Shown here in pieces: positions 37,891 through 45,813 of a stretch of DNA of 62,152 nucleotides (the first letter of the stretch is position 1; every line of letters starts with the position of its first letter). Origin of the DNA: a virus; the IMG/VR virus record IMGVR_UViG_3300023178_003128, positions 1 through 62,152 of that record. One strand, written 5' to 3'. A program made the translations under genes and the position numbers. The notes beneath the pieces were generated by a model. That model worked only from the letters and a program-made list of their open reading frames with translations, searched no databases and had not been told where the DNA came from.

Positions 37891-38541
37891 ATGGCTAGAT
37901 ATTTTAATTACTTTCCAAAAACACCATATACAAGTAATACACAAACCGGTGGTGTAGAAACTGTAACTAATGTTATTACACGATTTGGATTTGAAAAAGA
38001 ACTCAAAGAAAATCAAAACGCTTTCTACAAATACACAATTAAAGATAGTGATACTCCTGAAATTATTGCACACAAGTATTATGGTCATTCAGAAAGACAT
38101 TGGATAGTTTTATTATTTAATGACATTATAGACCCACAATACGACTGGCCATTAAAGTATGATGAATTTATAGATTATGTAACAGAAAAGTATTCAGCTA
38201 ATGGTGCAGCTAATACAACAGTTCAAACTGGATTAGAATGGTGCCAAGATGTAAATAATATCCATTCATATTATAAGATTGTTACTAGAACAGCATCAGA
38301 CGGAACAACAATAACAGAAAAACTTGAAGTTGATGCTAACACATATGCTAATGTGGGTGCATCAGAAACATCATATACATTGTCAGATAGTTCGACAATT
38401 ACCGAAACAATTTCAACTGAAACAAAAACATATTACACATATGAACAAGAAGAAAATGAAGCAAAACGAGAAATTAATTTGTTGAAGAGTAATTTTGTTT
38501 CAGCTGTTGAAGATGAATTTAAAAGAGTTGTGAAAACATAA
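37891..38541 (+). CDS. 53: gp53-like baseplate wedge protein
   Basis: 216 aa. The LysM-like block YTIKDSDTPEIIAHKYYGHSERHWIVLLFNDIIDPQYDWPLKYDEFIDYVTEKY (about 48-100) is the hallmark of gp53, which joins wedges to the hub. N-terminus MARYFNYFPKTPYTS. C-terminal half is Thr/Ser/Glu-rich with strands. Last base overlaps the next ATG. Confidence 0.82.
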   Translation: MARYFNYFPKTPYTSNTQTGGVETVTNVITRFGFEKELKENQNAFYKYTIKDSDTPEIIAHKYYGHSERHWIVLLFNDIIDPQYDWPLKYDEFIDYVTEKYSANGAANTTVQTGLEWCQDVNNIHSYYKIVTRTASDGTTITEKLEVDANTYANVGASETSYTLSDSSTITETISTETKTYYTYEQEENEAKREINLLKSNFVSAVEDEFKRVVKT

Positions 38542-39878
38542 TGAGTGAATTGTCTGTTAGTCAATCGACCGACTTTTATCTTGAGCAAGTTGCAATAGTT
38601 ACAAAATCGGGAACAATTGACATTAAAGAAATCTTTGAGGAAATAAGTGTGTTTGATTCTTTATTTCTTCCTGTAATCAATGGTCAAATTATGATTACAG
38701 ATTCTCTTGGTTTATCAAATAAACTTCTTTTTGATGGTTCAGAAACATTATTAATTACAATTAAAAAAGATATAAATTCGGATGTAGCTTCATTCAGAAA
38801 AGCATTTCGCATTTACAAACAAACCAATAGAAGAAATCTAAATCAAGGAACAGAATCATACATTCTTCATTTTGTTTCAGATGAACTTTTATTTTCAGAC
38901 CAACAAAGAGTTAATCAAAGCTATACAGGAAAATATTCAGAAATAGTTGAGCGAATTATGCTTGATTATTTAAAAATACCAAAAAATAACTTAACGGGTT
39001 TATACCAAGACACAGCTGGTGTTAGAAAAGTTGTTATACCTAATCTTAGACCAATAGAAGCAATTGAATGGTGTTCAAAAAGAGCCGTTGATTTAGAAAG
39101 CTCACCAAATTATGTTTTCTTTCAAAATATTTCTGGTTATAATTTTGTTTCATTATCAAAATTGCTAACTTTACCTGAAATATTGGATGTGAAGTTTCAA
39201 CCAAAAAACACATCAAACGAAAATAGTTTATCTGAAATATCTTCTGCTAGAAGTTTTGAGGTTGTTAGTCAAAATGATTCTATGGAGAAAATAAGAAGTG
39301 GTGTTAATGCTGGTAAATTTATAGGATTTGATCCATTAACAAGAACGGTCAGTTCAAGAGGTATAAGTTTTTTAGATGTTTATAGTTCAATGAAACATGG
39401 AAATGATAAACCCAATGCTTCAGATGTAAAAAATAGAGCGGGTGAAAGTATATACCAAGCTTTTGATTCACACAAAGTTGTTAATATTGTTGGTACAGCA
39501 AGAAAATATAGTGAGTATATCAAAGCAAAAGACCCAACTTCTTTAACTTATGTTGAAGATTATGAGAATCAAATACTACAACGAAAAGCTATACTAAAAC
39601 ATTTAATGTCTAAAAGATTAAAGTTTGTTATGCCTGGTAATTTTCAATTATCATCCGGTTTTAATGTCAATGTTATGATTCCAGAATTAGGATTACAAGA
39701 ATCAAATGTATCAGAAGAAGATAAAACACTGAGTGGTCGCCATTTGATTGTTAATTCAAGGCAAATTATTACATTTGATAAACACGAAACAATTATTGAA
39801 GTAGCATCAACATCAACAAATCAAGAATTTATTGCATCTGATAATCCAAATCAAACAGCTGCAATACAAGAATATTAA
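38541..39878 (+). CDS. gp27-like baseplate hub protein
   Basis: 445 aa. Beta-rich start (LEQVAIVTKSGTIDIKEIFEEISVFDSLFLPVINGQIMITDSLGLSNKLLFDGSETLLI) typical of the gp27/gpD hub barrel, a central helical domain, and LRPIEAIEWCSKRAV. The gene order gp53, hub, gp5-like, and the following OB-fold spike protein support gp27. Similarity to T4 gp27 itself is low by eye. Confidence 0.65.
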   Translation: MSELSVSQSTDFYLEQVAIVTKSGTIDIKEIFEEISVFDSLFLPVINGQIMITDSLGLSNKLLFDGSETLLITIKKDINSDVASFRKAFRIYKQTNRRNLNQGTESYILHFVSDELLFSDQQRVNQSYTGKYSEIVERIMLDYLKIPKNNLTGLYQDTAGVRKVVIPNLRPIEAIEWCSKRAVDLESSPNYVFFQNISGYNFVSLSKLLTLPEILDVKFQPKNTSNENSLSEISSARSFEVVSQNDSMEKIRSGVNAGKFIGFDPLTRTVSSRGISFLDVYSSMKHGNDKPNASDVKNRAGESIYQAFDSHKVVNIVGTARKYSEYIKAKDPTSLTYVEDYENQILQRKAILKHLMSKRLKFVMPGNFQLSSGFNVNVMIPELGLQESNVSEEDKTLSGRHLIVNSRQIITFDKHETIIEVASTSTNQEFIASDNPNQTAAIQEY

Positions 39879-39879
39879 T

Positions 39880-40869
39880 ATGGAAAACCAAGATAAAAAG
39901 AACTTTGCTGGTAAAAACGGATTCACTTGGTGGGTTGGTATTGTAGAAGATAGAAAAGACCCAATCAAACTTGGCCGTTGTCGTGTTCGTTGTGTTGGTT
40001 GGCACGCTGATGATAAGATGAGATTGCCAACAAAAGATTTGCCATGGGCAACTCCTTCTTTTCCTGTAAATGATAACAACACATTTGTACCAAAAGAAGG
40101 TGATATGGTTTTTGGTTTTTTTGTTGATGGAGAAAATGCACAAGAACCAGTAATGTTAGGTGTGTTGCCTAATATTCCATTGTTTGCAGCTGATAGACAA
40201 AAAGCTTACAATGACCCACGAACAGATGCTGAGTTAGCTAATGCACCTAGACCGCCACAATCAAAGTCATATGTAAAAGATGGTTCAGGTATTGTTATAA
40301 CAGAACAAAGTCAAGCAACTTTAAATCCAAATATACTTGATGAGCCAACAACATCTCGTATTGCAAGAAATGATAGCGATACAATTACAAAGACTTATAT
40401 ACAAGAAAGAAAAGATGAGATTGTAACAGGCGTTCCAACATATAACTCAACATGGTCTGAACCCGAAACAAAGTATGATGCACAATATCCTTATAATCGT
40501 GTAACAGAAACGGAATCAGGTCATGTATTTGAAGTTGATGATACACCAGGTAAAGAAAGAATACATCAAGCACACCGTAATGGTTCATTTCAGGAATGGT
40601 TTCCTGATGGTGACAAAGTAGAGAAAGTCACAAAAGATAACTATGAGATTGTTTATGGTGATGATAATGTTTATATTATGGGAAAATGTAATGTGACTGT
40701 TCAAGGTGATGCTGAAGTTTATGTAAAAGAAAATGCTTATCTAAAAGTGGATAAAAATGTTGAAGTAACCGTTGGTGGAAACTATAATGAAAAAGTTAGT
40801 GGAACTTATACAGTAACATCGGGTGGCAATATGAAGTTTGTTGCACCAAGAATTGACTTTAACCCATGA
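39880..40869 (+). CDS. gp5-like spike/hub protein without lysozyme
   Basis: 329 aa from ATG 39880, just after the previous stop. N-terminal OB fold (WWVGIVEDRKDPIKLGRCRVRCVGWHADDK...LPWATPSFP, GDMVFGFFVDGENAQEPVMLGVLP; about 12-105). A linker follows, then HVFEVDDTPGKERIHQAHRNGSFQEWFPDG and beta-helix repeats (VYIMGKCNVTVQGDAEVYVKENAYLKVDKNVEVTVGGNYNEKVSG) forming the needle. T4 gp5 has a lysozyme between these parts; none is here, so the lytic domain lies in the tail protein at 30001. A PAAR protein for the tip is encoded at 43043. Confidence 0.82.
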   Translation: MENQDKKNFAGKNGFTWWVGIVEDRKDPIKLGRCRVRCVGWHADDKMRLPTKDLPWATPSFPVNDNNTFVPKEGDMVFGFFVDGENAQEPVMLGVLPNIPLFAADRQKAYNDPRTDAELANAPRPPQSKSYVKDGSGIVITEQSQATLNPNILDEPTTSRIARNDSDTITKTYIQERKDEIVTGVPTYNSTWSEPETKYDAQYPYNRVTETESGHVFEVDDTPGKERIHQAHRNGSFQEWFPDGDKVEKVTKDNYEIVYGDDNVYIMGKCNVTVQGDAEVYVKENAYLKVDKNVEVTVGGNYNEKVSGTYTVTSGGNMKFVAPRIDFNP

Positions 40870-41075
40870 GAAACGAATTTGTAGTATTGGTTGATGGTGA
40901 AATAAAAACTTATCGTAGGTTTGAAGATATTCCAGAAAAAATTGATAATGTAATTAAGTTCTCACCTAAAGTACCAAAAGCGCCACACAATCAACATCAA
41001 CATGATGAGATGTCGGTGTGGAATGAAAAATTAAAAGAGTTATTGGCAAGAGAAACAAATGGCAACAATACTTGA
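40866..41075 (+). CDS. 69-aa protein in the baseplate operon
   Basis: MRNEFVVLVDGEIKTYRRFEDIPEKIDNVIKFSPKVPKAPHNQHQHDEMSVWNEKLKELLARE. Small, charged, with His-rich centre. ATGA overlap with the gp5-like gene and a 17-base overlap with the next. Function unknown; possibly an assembly factor. Confidence 0.6.
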   Translation: MRNEFVVLVDGEIKTYRRFEDIPEKIDNVIKFSPKVPKAPHNQHQHDEMSVWNEKLKELLARETNGNNT

Positions 41076-41640
41076 ACCAAATCAATTGAGTTCGGTTGTA
41101 AGAGAAACTAATTTTACAGCAACAATTACTGCTAATGCCAATGGTTCTTCGATTACATCTGTAACAGCAACTTTAGATGTTGACGATCCTGGAATTATTA
41201 TAACTTCTGGACCAGGAACAGATAATGTAACAATATCTGGTCAACACACATCAGCGTTTACTGATACAGCTACATATGTTGTAAAAGGCAGTAGTGATAA
41301 ATTATCTACGCCAATTACAATTACTGGTGATTTAAATAATGATTTACCTGAACAACAAGATGTGTATGTTTATAAACCGGATCCAAGAGGTAGTATAACA
41401 CGAACTTTCAATGTTGTTGTTACAACAGCGGGTTCAACAGAAACAATACCAATCACACAAGTGGTTGAGAATAATATACAAGGTTTTACAACATTCATAC
41501 ACAATTATTTTGCATATGAAAGAGGACAACCAACAGGAAATATTGAAACGGATGCTTACATAGAATGGACTAATCAATACAATGAAATTATTGATTGGAA
41601 AACAAATGATAATAAAACAACTTTGTGGACACAAAACTGA
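41059..41640 (+). CDS. Ig-like virion protein
   Basis: 193 aa. Beta-rich and Thr-rich first half (FTATITANANGSSITSVTATLDVDDPGIIITSGPGTDNVTISGQ...ATYVVKGSSDK) suggests an Ig-like or fibronectin-like domain. Then a distinct C-terminal part (FIHNYFAYERGQPTGNIETDAYIEWTNQYNEIIDW). Probably a baseplate or fibre attachment piece. Stop overlaps the next ATG by one base. Confidence 0.55.
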   Translation: MATILEPNQLSSVVRETNFTATITANANGSSITSVTATLDVDDPGIIITSGPGTDNVTISGQHTSAFTDTATYVVKGSSDKLSTPITITGDLNNDLPEQQDVYVYKPDPRGSITRTFNVVVTTAGSTETIPITQVVENNIQGFTTFIHNYFAYERGQPTGNIETDAYIEWTNQYNEIIDWKTNDNKTTLWTQN

Positions 41641-42779
41641 TGGCTATAAACAATACATTTACAGATAGATATCCTTCAATACCATTATCGGAGTTGGATG
41701 AAAATTTTGAACAGGTTGATTTAGCTTTCAATCACGCTAATGGTTCATTTACTCATGCCAATTCAGCTTTTGCCACAGCAAATACAAAACTAGCAAGCGC
41801 CGGTGGAACTTTAACGGGTAATTTGATATTTGGTGATAATGTTAAGATACAATTAGGAAATCAACCAGATTTACAAATATATCATGATGGCACTAATAGT
41901 TATATTGAAGATACTGGTGCAGGATACTTAATATTAGGTGGCCAAGATACAGGCGTAATTATTCAATCTAATAGTGGTGGTAATTTACTTTTAACAAGTG
42001 GATATGATGTTGCTTTAAATTACAATGGAGGCCAAAGATTAATTACAACTTCAACTGGTATACAAGTTGATAAAAGTATTCACATTAAAAGCACTGATGC
42101 AACCAACGATGAAACATTTATTTTAATAGAACAAGATAATGGATCTGGTGATTTAGATTCAGAAAAATCCTATATTGATTTTAGTTTTGTTGATGGTAAT
42201 GCTAATTTTACTCCTCAGGTTCGAATTGGTGCAGAAGTTGGAAGTGGAGATGGAAACGCTAGTGATCTTGGAGAAGAGGGATCTGGAGCTTTTGTTGTTG
42301 AAACCGCACTAGGTATAACAGATGGTACAGGAGCATTAAATCAAAACTTTAGAGTTAATCATACAGGAAATGTAACCAAACCAAATCATTGTGCATTTAA
42401 GGTTTATGGTGACACTAATAATACAGCACTAACCGGTACAATTACTTGGGATCAAGTAAGTATTGACAGAGGTAATGATTTTGATTTAACAAATAATAGG
42501 TTTGTAGCTCCAGTAGATGGTGTTTACTTCTTTGAACACCATAATCTAGCGGGTAATAATGGTAATGTAGCAAATGATATTGGGTTTTATAAAAACGGCG
42601 CTTTTCTTGCTGGTACCAGAGTAAGACAACACGAAGACGGAACAGGCTGGAATACATACAATATTGCAAGCGTATTAGACATGAGCGCTGGTGATACATT
42701 AGAAGTTAGAGTGATTACAGGAGCGGTGTATCATAACAGTAACTCATGGACTGTATTTCAAGGATTTTTAATAGGATAA
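41640..42779 (+). CDS. Tail fibre protein with C1q-like tip
   Basis: 379 aa from ATG 41640. N-terminal attachment segment MAINNTFTDRYPSIPLSELDENFEQVDLAFNHANGSF (coiled, with ANxxF/HANxxF repeats), beta-prism shaft (IYHDGTNSYIEDTGAGYLILGG...), and a C-terminal C1q/TNF-like globular head (about 250-379: CAFKVYGDTNNTALTGTITWDQVSIDRGNDFDLTNNRFVAPVDGVYFFEHHNL). C1q heads form trimers and bind receptors or mark fibre tips. Likely a short tail fibre; the assembly-type gene behind it fits. Confidence 0.75.
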   Translation: MAINNTFTDRYPSIPLSELDENFEQVDLAFNHANGSFTHANSAFATANTKLASAGGTLTGNLIFGDNVKIQLGNQPDLQIYHDGTNSYIEDTGAGYLILGGQDTGVIIQSNSGGNLLLTSGYDVALNYNGGQRLITTSTGIQVDKSIHIKSTDATNDETFILIEQDNGSGDLDSEKSYIDFSFVDGNANFTPQVRIGAEVGSGDGNASDLGEEGSGAFVVETALGITDGTGALNQNFRVNHTGNVTKPNHCAFKVYGDTNNTALTGTITWDQVSIDRGNDFDLTNNRFVAPVDGVYFFEHHNLAGNNGNVANDIGFYKNGAFLAGTRVRQHEDGTGWNTYNIASVLDMSAGDTLEVRVITGAVYHNSNSWTVFQGFLIG

Positions 42780-42782
42780 AAA

Positions 42783-43043
42783 ATGACAGATATAACAATA
42801 ACATTAACGGATACGGAATATAAATCTTTAGAATATGTATCTATTTCTCCACAACAATGGTCAGAAAATGCTGTAAAAAATAGAGCAAGAAAAGCTAAAG
42901 ATGAAATTATAAAACAACTTATTGCTCATTGTAATGCTAATTCAATTGCTCTTGCTGTTGGAGAAGATGCTCAAGTTCAACAAGCATATGATTTAGAAAT
43001 CATTGAAACGGCTGCACAAAGAAATACAATACAGGATCCATAA
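42783..43043 (+). CDS. Small fibre-associated protein
   Basis: 86 aa: MTDITITLTDTEYKSLEYVSISPQQWSENAVKNRARKAKDEIIKQLIAHCNANSIALAVGEDAQVQQAY. A strand followed by helices; such proteins commonly follow tail fibre genes in marine phages and may be fibre chaperones. Function unproven. Stop overlaps the PAAR start by one base. Confidence 0.6.
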   Translation: MTDITITLTDTEYKSLEYVSISPQQWSENAVKNRARKAKDEIIKQLIAHCNANSIALAVGEDAQVQQAYDLEIIETAAQRNTIQDP

Positions 43044-43333
43044 TGCCAGCAGCCACAAGAATTGGAGATTTAGATATAACACACTGTTCAACACCAGCAC
43101 GAGCCGTTGGTTCTGGTAATGTTTTTGTTAATAGTATTCCTTGGTCAAGACAAGGTGATATCAATACTCCTCATTTATTACCTGGCAGTCCTTGTCCTAC
43201 CCATGTAGCTCCAATTGCAACAGGTTCATCAACAGTTTTTGTAAATAGTAAAGGCGCAGGAAGAGTGGGTGATGCTGTATCAGGATGTACCTCAGTTGCA
43301 CAAGGATCACCTAATGTTTTTGCAGGCGGATGA
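43043..43333 (+). CDS. PAAR-motif spike tip protein
   Basis: 96 aa: MPAATRIGDLDITHCSTPARAVGSGNVFVNSIPWSRQGDINTPHLLPGSPCPTHVAPIATGSSTVFVNSKGAGRVGDAVSG. PAAR repeats with His/Cys residues (HC, H, C-x-TH, C) that bind a metal, forming the cone that sharpens the gp5 needle (as T4 gp5.4). Full length for the family. Placed between fibre and wedge genes. Confidence 0.88.
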   Translation: MPAATRIGDLDITHCSTPARAVGSGNVFVNSIPWSRQGDINTPHLLPGSPCPTHVAPIATGSSTVFVNSKGAGRVGDAVSGCTSVAQGSPNVFAGG

Positions 43334-43341
43334 GATAAATA
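43334..43341 (+). promoter_or_regulatory. Late-type motif before gp25
   Basis: GATAAATA directly after the PAAR stop. It ends only 4 nt before ATG 43346, so a transcript from it would be nearly leaderless; more likely a weak or chance match. Confidence 0.25.
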
Positions 43342-43345
43342 GAAC

Positions 43346-43750
43346 ATGGCAACCGTAAACATAGACACAAATAGAACCTTTAAAGACTTGGATTTGAATT
43401 TCAATATTCATCCAGTGAAGAAGGATATTAATACTCATAGCAATGAATATGCTATTATCAATTCTATTAAAAATCTTGTATTAACAAACCACTATGAAAG
43501 ACCATTTCAACCAAACATTGGAAGTAATATAAGACAATTATTGTTTGATAATTTAGATGCAGTAACAGCAGCTAGTATTCAGAGAGAAATAGAAGAAACA
43601 ATTAATAACTTTGAGCCTCGTGCAGGTATATCAAATGTGAATGTAGTAGCTTCACCTGATGAGAACGGATATAAAGTAGAACTAGAGTTTTTTGTATTGA
43701 ACAATACTTCACCGGTTACAATTAACTTTTTCTTAGAGAGAATTAGATAA
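43346..43750 (+). CDS. 25: gp25-like baseplate wedge protein
   Basis: 134 aa: FKDLDLNFNIHPVKKDINTHSNEYAIINSIKNLVLTNHYERPFQPNIGSNIRQLLFDNL, the conserved gp25/sheath-initiator fold with the EPR-like FEPRAGI segment (Glu114-Pro-Arg) near 114-116. It links the wedge to the first sheath ring. Normal length. Confidence 0.92.
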   Translation: MATVNIDTNRTFKDLDLNFNIHPVKKDINTHSNEYAIINSIKNLVLTNHYERPFQPNIGSNIRQLLFDNLDAVTAASIQREIEETINNFEPRAGISNVNVVASPDENGYKVELEFFVLNNTSPVTINFFLERIR

Positions 43751-43752
43751 AA

Positions 43753-45813
43753 ATGGCAGACAGACTAAGAATAACGGAACTTGATTTTGATACCATCAAA
43801 GCCAATTTAAAGGGCTTTTTAAATCAACAATCAACATTTACAGATTATGACTTTGATGGTTCAGGTCTTTCAATATTATTAGATATTTTAGCATATAATA
43901 CACACTATAATGCTTACTATCTAAACATGGTAGCTAATGAAGCGTTTTTAGATACCGCTTTGTTAAGAGATTCTGCCGTTTCTCACGCAAAGACTTTAGG
44001 TTATACACCTTATTCTAATCGCTCATCTGTTGCAACTATTAATTTTGAAGCTACATCAACTAATAATAATTCGGGAACATTAACATTACCCGCTGGTTTT
44101 TCATTCTTATCAGAATCAATTGATAATAAATCATATAACTTTATTGTTTTGGATGATACAACGGTTACAAAGGCTAATTCAAGTTATTTGTTTGAAAACC
44201 TTTCTTTATATGAAGGTCAATATGTAACTTATGTTTTTAACTATAATGAATCATCTAATCCAAAAGCAGTATTTACTATACCAGATAATAGCATTGATAC
44301 AACAACTATTAGTGTTACTGTTCAACAATCATCAAGTAATACATCAGCAACAACATATAATAAAGTAACCGAAGTTTTAGATATTGGACCAAACTCAGAT
44401 GTATTCTTTTTACAAGAAGAAAGAAATGGTCGTTATCAAATTTATTTTGGCAATGGGGCTGTTGGTAAAAAATTACCAGATGGTGCAGTTATTAATGTAA
44501 ATTATGTTGTTACGAATGGTTCAATTGCAAATAAAGCCAATAATTTTGTAGCAACATCGTCAGTATCCGATTCACTATCAGAATCACTATCATCTTTTGT
44601 GGTTACACCAATTAGTGCAGCTGCTGGTGGTGCAGAAAGAGAGAGTGTTGACAATATTAAATATTCTTCTTCAGCTCAATTTTCATCACAAAATCGTTTA
44701 GTATCATATAAAGACTATGAAACATATATTTTAGCTAACTACCCAAACATCTCATCAATTTCGGTTTGGGGTGGAGAAGAAAATGAACCACCAGTTTATG
44801 GTAAAGTTTTTGTCTCAATGAAACCTAGAGACAATTATTATATATCAGAAACAGAAAAACAAAGAATTATTGACGAAATTATTTCACCAAAAGCTATTGT
44901 AGCTGTTTCAACGCAAATATTGGATCCAGAATATCTATACTTAATTGTAGAAGCTGATGTTGAATATGATCCTAAGAAAACAACACTTACTGAAACTGCT
45001 TTAAAAACAGCAATTAGAAATGCCTTATTAAATTATAAGGCAACATATTTAAATAAATTTGAATCGAGATATGCTCATTCTAAAGTAGAACAAGATATTG
45101 ATGCTGTTCAAAGAAATGCAATCATTGGATGTGAAACCATTGTTCGAGCACAAAAAAGATTTACACCATCATTATTATCACAGACAAGTTATACGATTGA
45201 TTTTAATATTCCTTTACATAGAGGAACAATTACAAATAAATTAACATCAACAACTTTTGACATTTATGATTCAAATGGCACCAGACGGACTGTATTTTTA
45301 GAAGAAGTTCCACAATCATATTCTGGTGTTGCTTCAATTGAAATTACAAATCCTGGTACAGGATACACATCAGCGCCAACCGTAACCATCACCGGTGATG
45401 GTACAGGCGCTACGGCTGAAGCTGTTATTGTTAATGGTTCAATACAATCAATAAACATTACAAATAGAGGTATTGACTATACTCGAGCTATTGTATCAAT
45501 ATCTGGTGGCAATGGTTATGGTGGTGCAGGTAACGCTGTCATTGACGCTAGAACTGGTGTTTTAAGAACATCTTACTATGATGCTACAGCACAGAGACAG
45601 ATTGTAAATTCAACAGCTGGTGAAATAAATTATGATACAGGAAGAATTACAATTAATGATGTTAATATTTTATCTGTTTCCGACACAAATGGCCAAATAA
45701 GGTTAACAATTGAATCGGAAGAGGGAATTATTGAGACACAAAAAAATACAATTATTACAATCGATGAAACTGACCCAACATCAATTGTTACTAACCTAAC
45801 TAAACTAGATTAA
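43753..45813 (+). CDS. 6: gp6-like baseplate wedge protein
   Basis: 686 aa, baseplate J/gp6 type. ITELDFDTIKANLKGFLNQQSTFTDYDFDGSGLSILLDILAYNTHYNAYYLNMVANEAFLDTA is the classic start, followed by gp6 core YKDYETYILANYPNISSISVWGGEENEPPVYGKVFVSMKP and DVEYDPKKT. Residues about 520-590 form a Gly-rich GTGYTSAPTVTITGDG repeat inserted near the C-terminus. gp6 rings form the inner baseplate iris. TAATG overlap with gp7. Confidence 0.92.
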   Translation: MADRLRITELDFDTIKANLKGFLNQQSTFTDYDFDGSGLSILLDILAYNTHYNAYYLNMVANEAFLDTALLRDSAVSHAKTLGYTPYSNRSSVATINFEATSTNNNSGTLTLPAGFSFLSESIDNKSYNFIVLDDTTVTKANSSYLFENLSLYEGQYVTYVFNYNESSNPKAVFTIPDNSIDTTTISVTVQQSSSNTSATTYNKVTEVLDIGPNSDVFFLQEERNGRYQIYFGNGAVGKKLPDGAVINVNYVVTNGSIANKANNFVATSSVSDSLSESLSSFVVTPISAAAGGAERESVDNIKYSSSAQFSSQNRLVSYKDYETYILANYPNISSISVWGGEENEPPVYGKVFVSMKPRDNYYISETEKQRIIDEIISPKAIVAVSTQILDPEYLYLIVEADVEYDPKKTTLTETALKTAIRNALLNYKATYLNKFESRYAHSKVEQDIDAVQRNAIIGCETIVRAQKRFTPSLLSQTSYTIDFNIPLHRGTITNKLTSTTFDIYDSNGTRRTVFLEEVPQSYSGVASIEITNPGTGYTSAPTVTITGDGTGATAEAVIVNGSIQSINITNRGIDYTRAIVSISGGNGYGGAGNAVIDARTGVLRTSYYDATAQRQIVNSTAGEINYDTGRITINDVNILSVSDTNGQIRLTIESEEGIIETQKNTIITIDETDPTSIVTNLTKLD

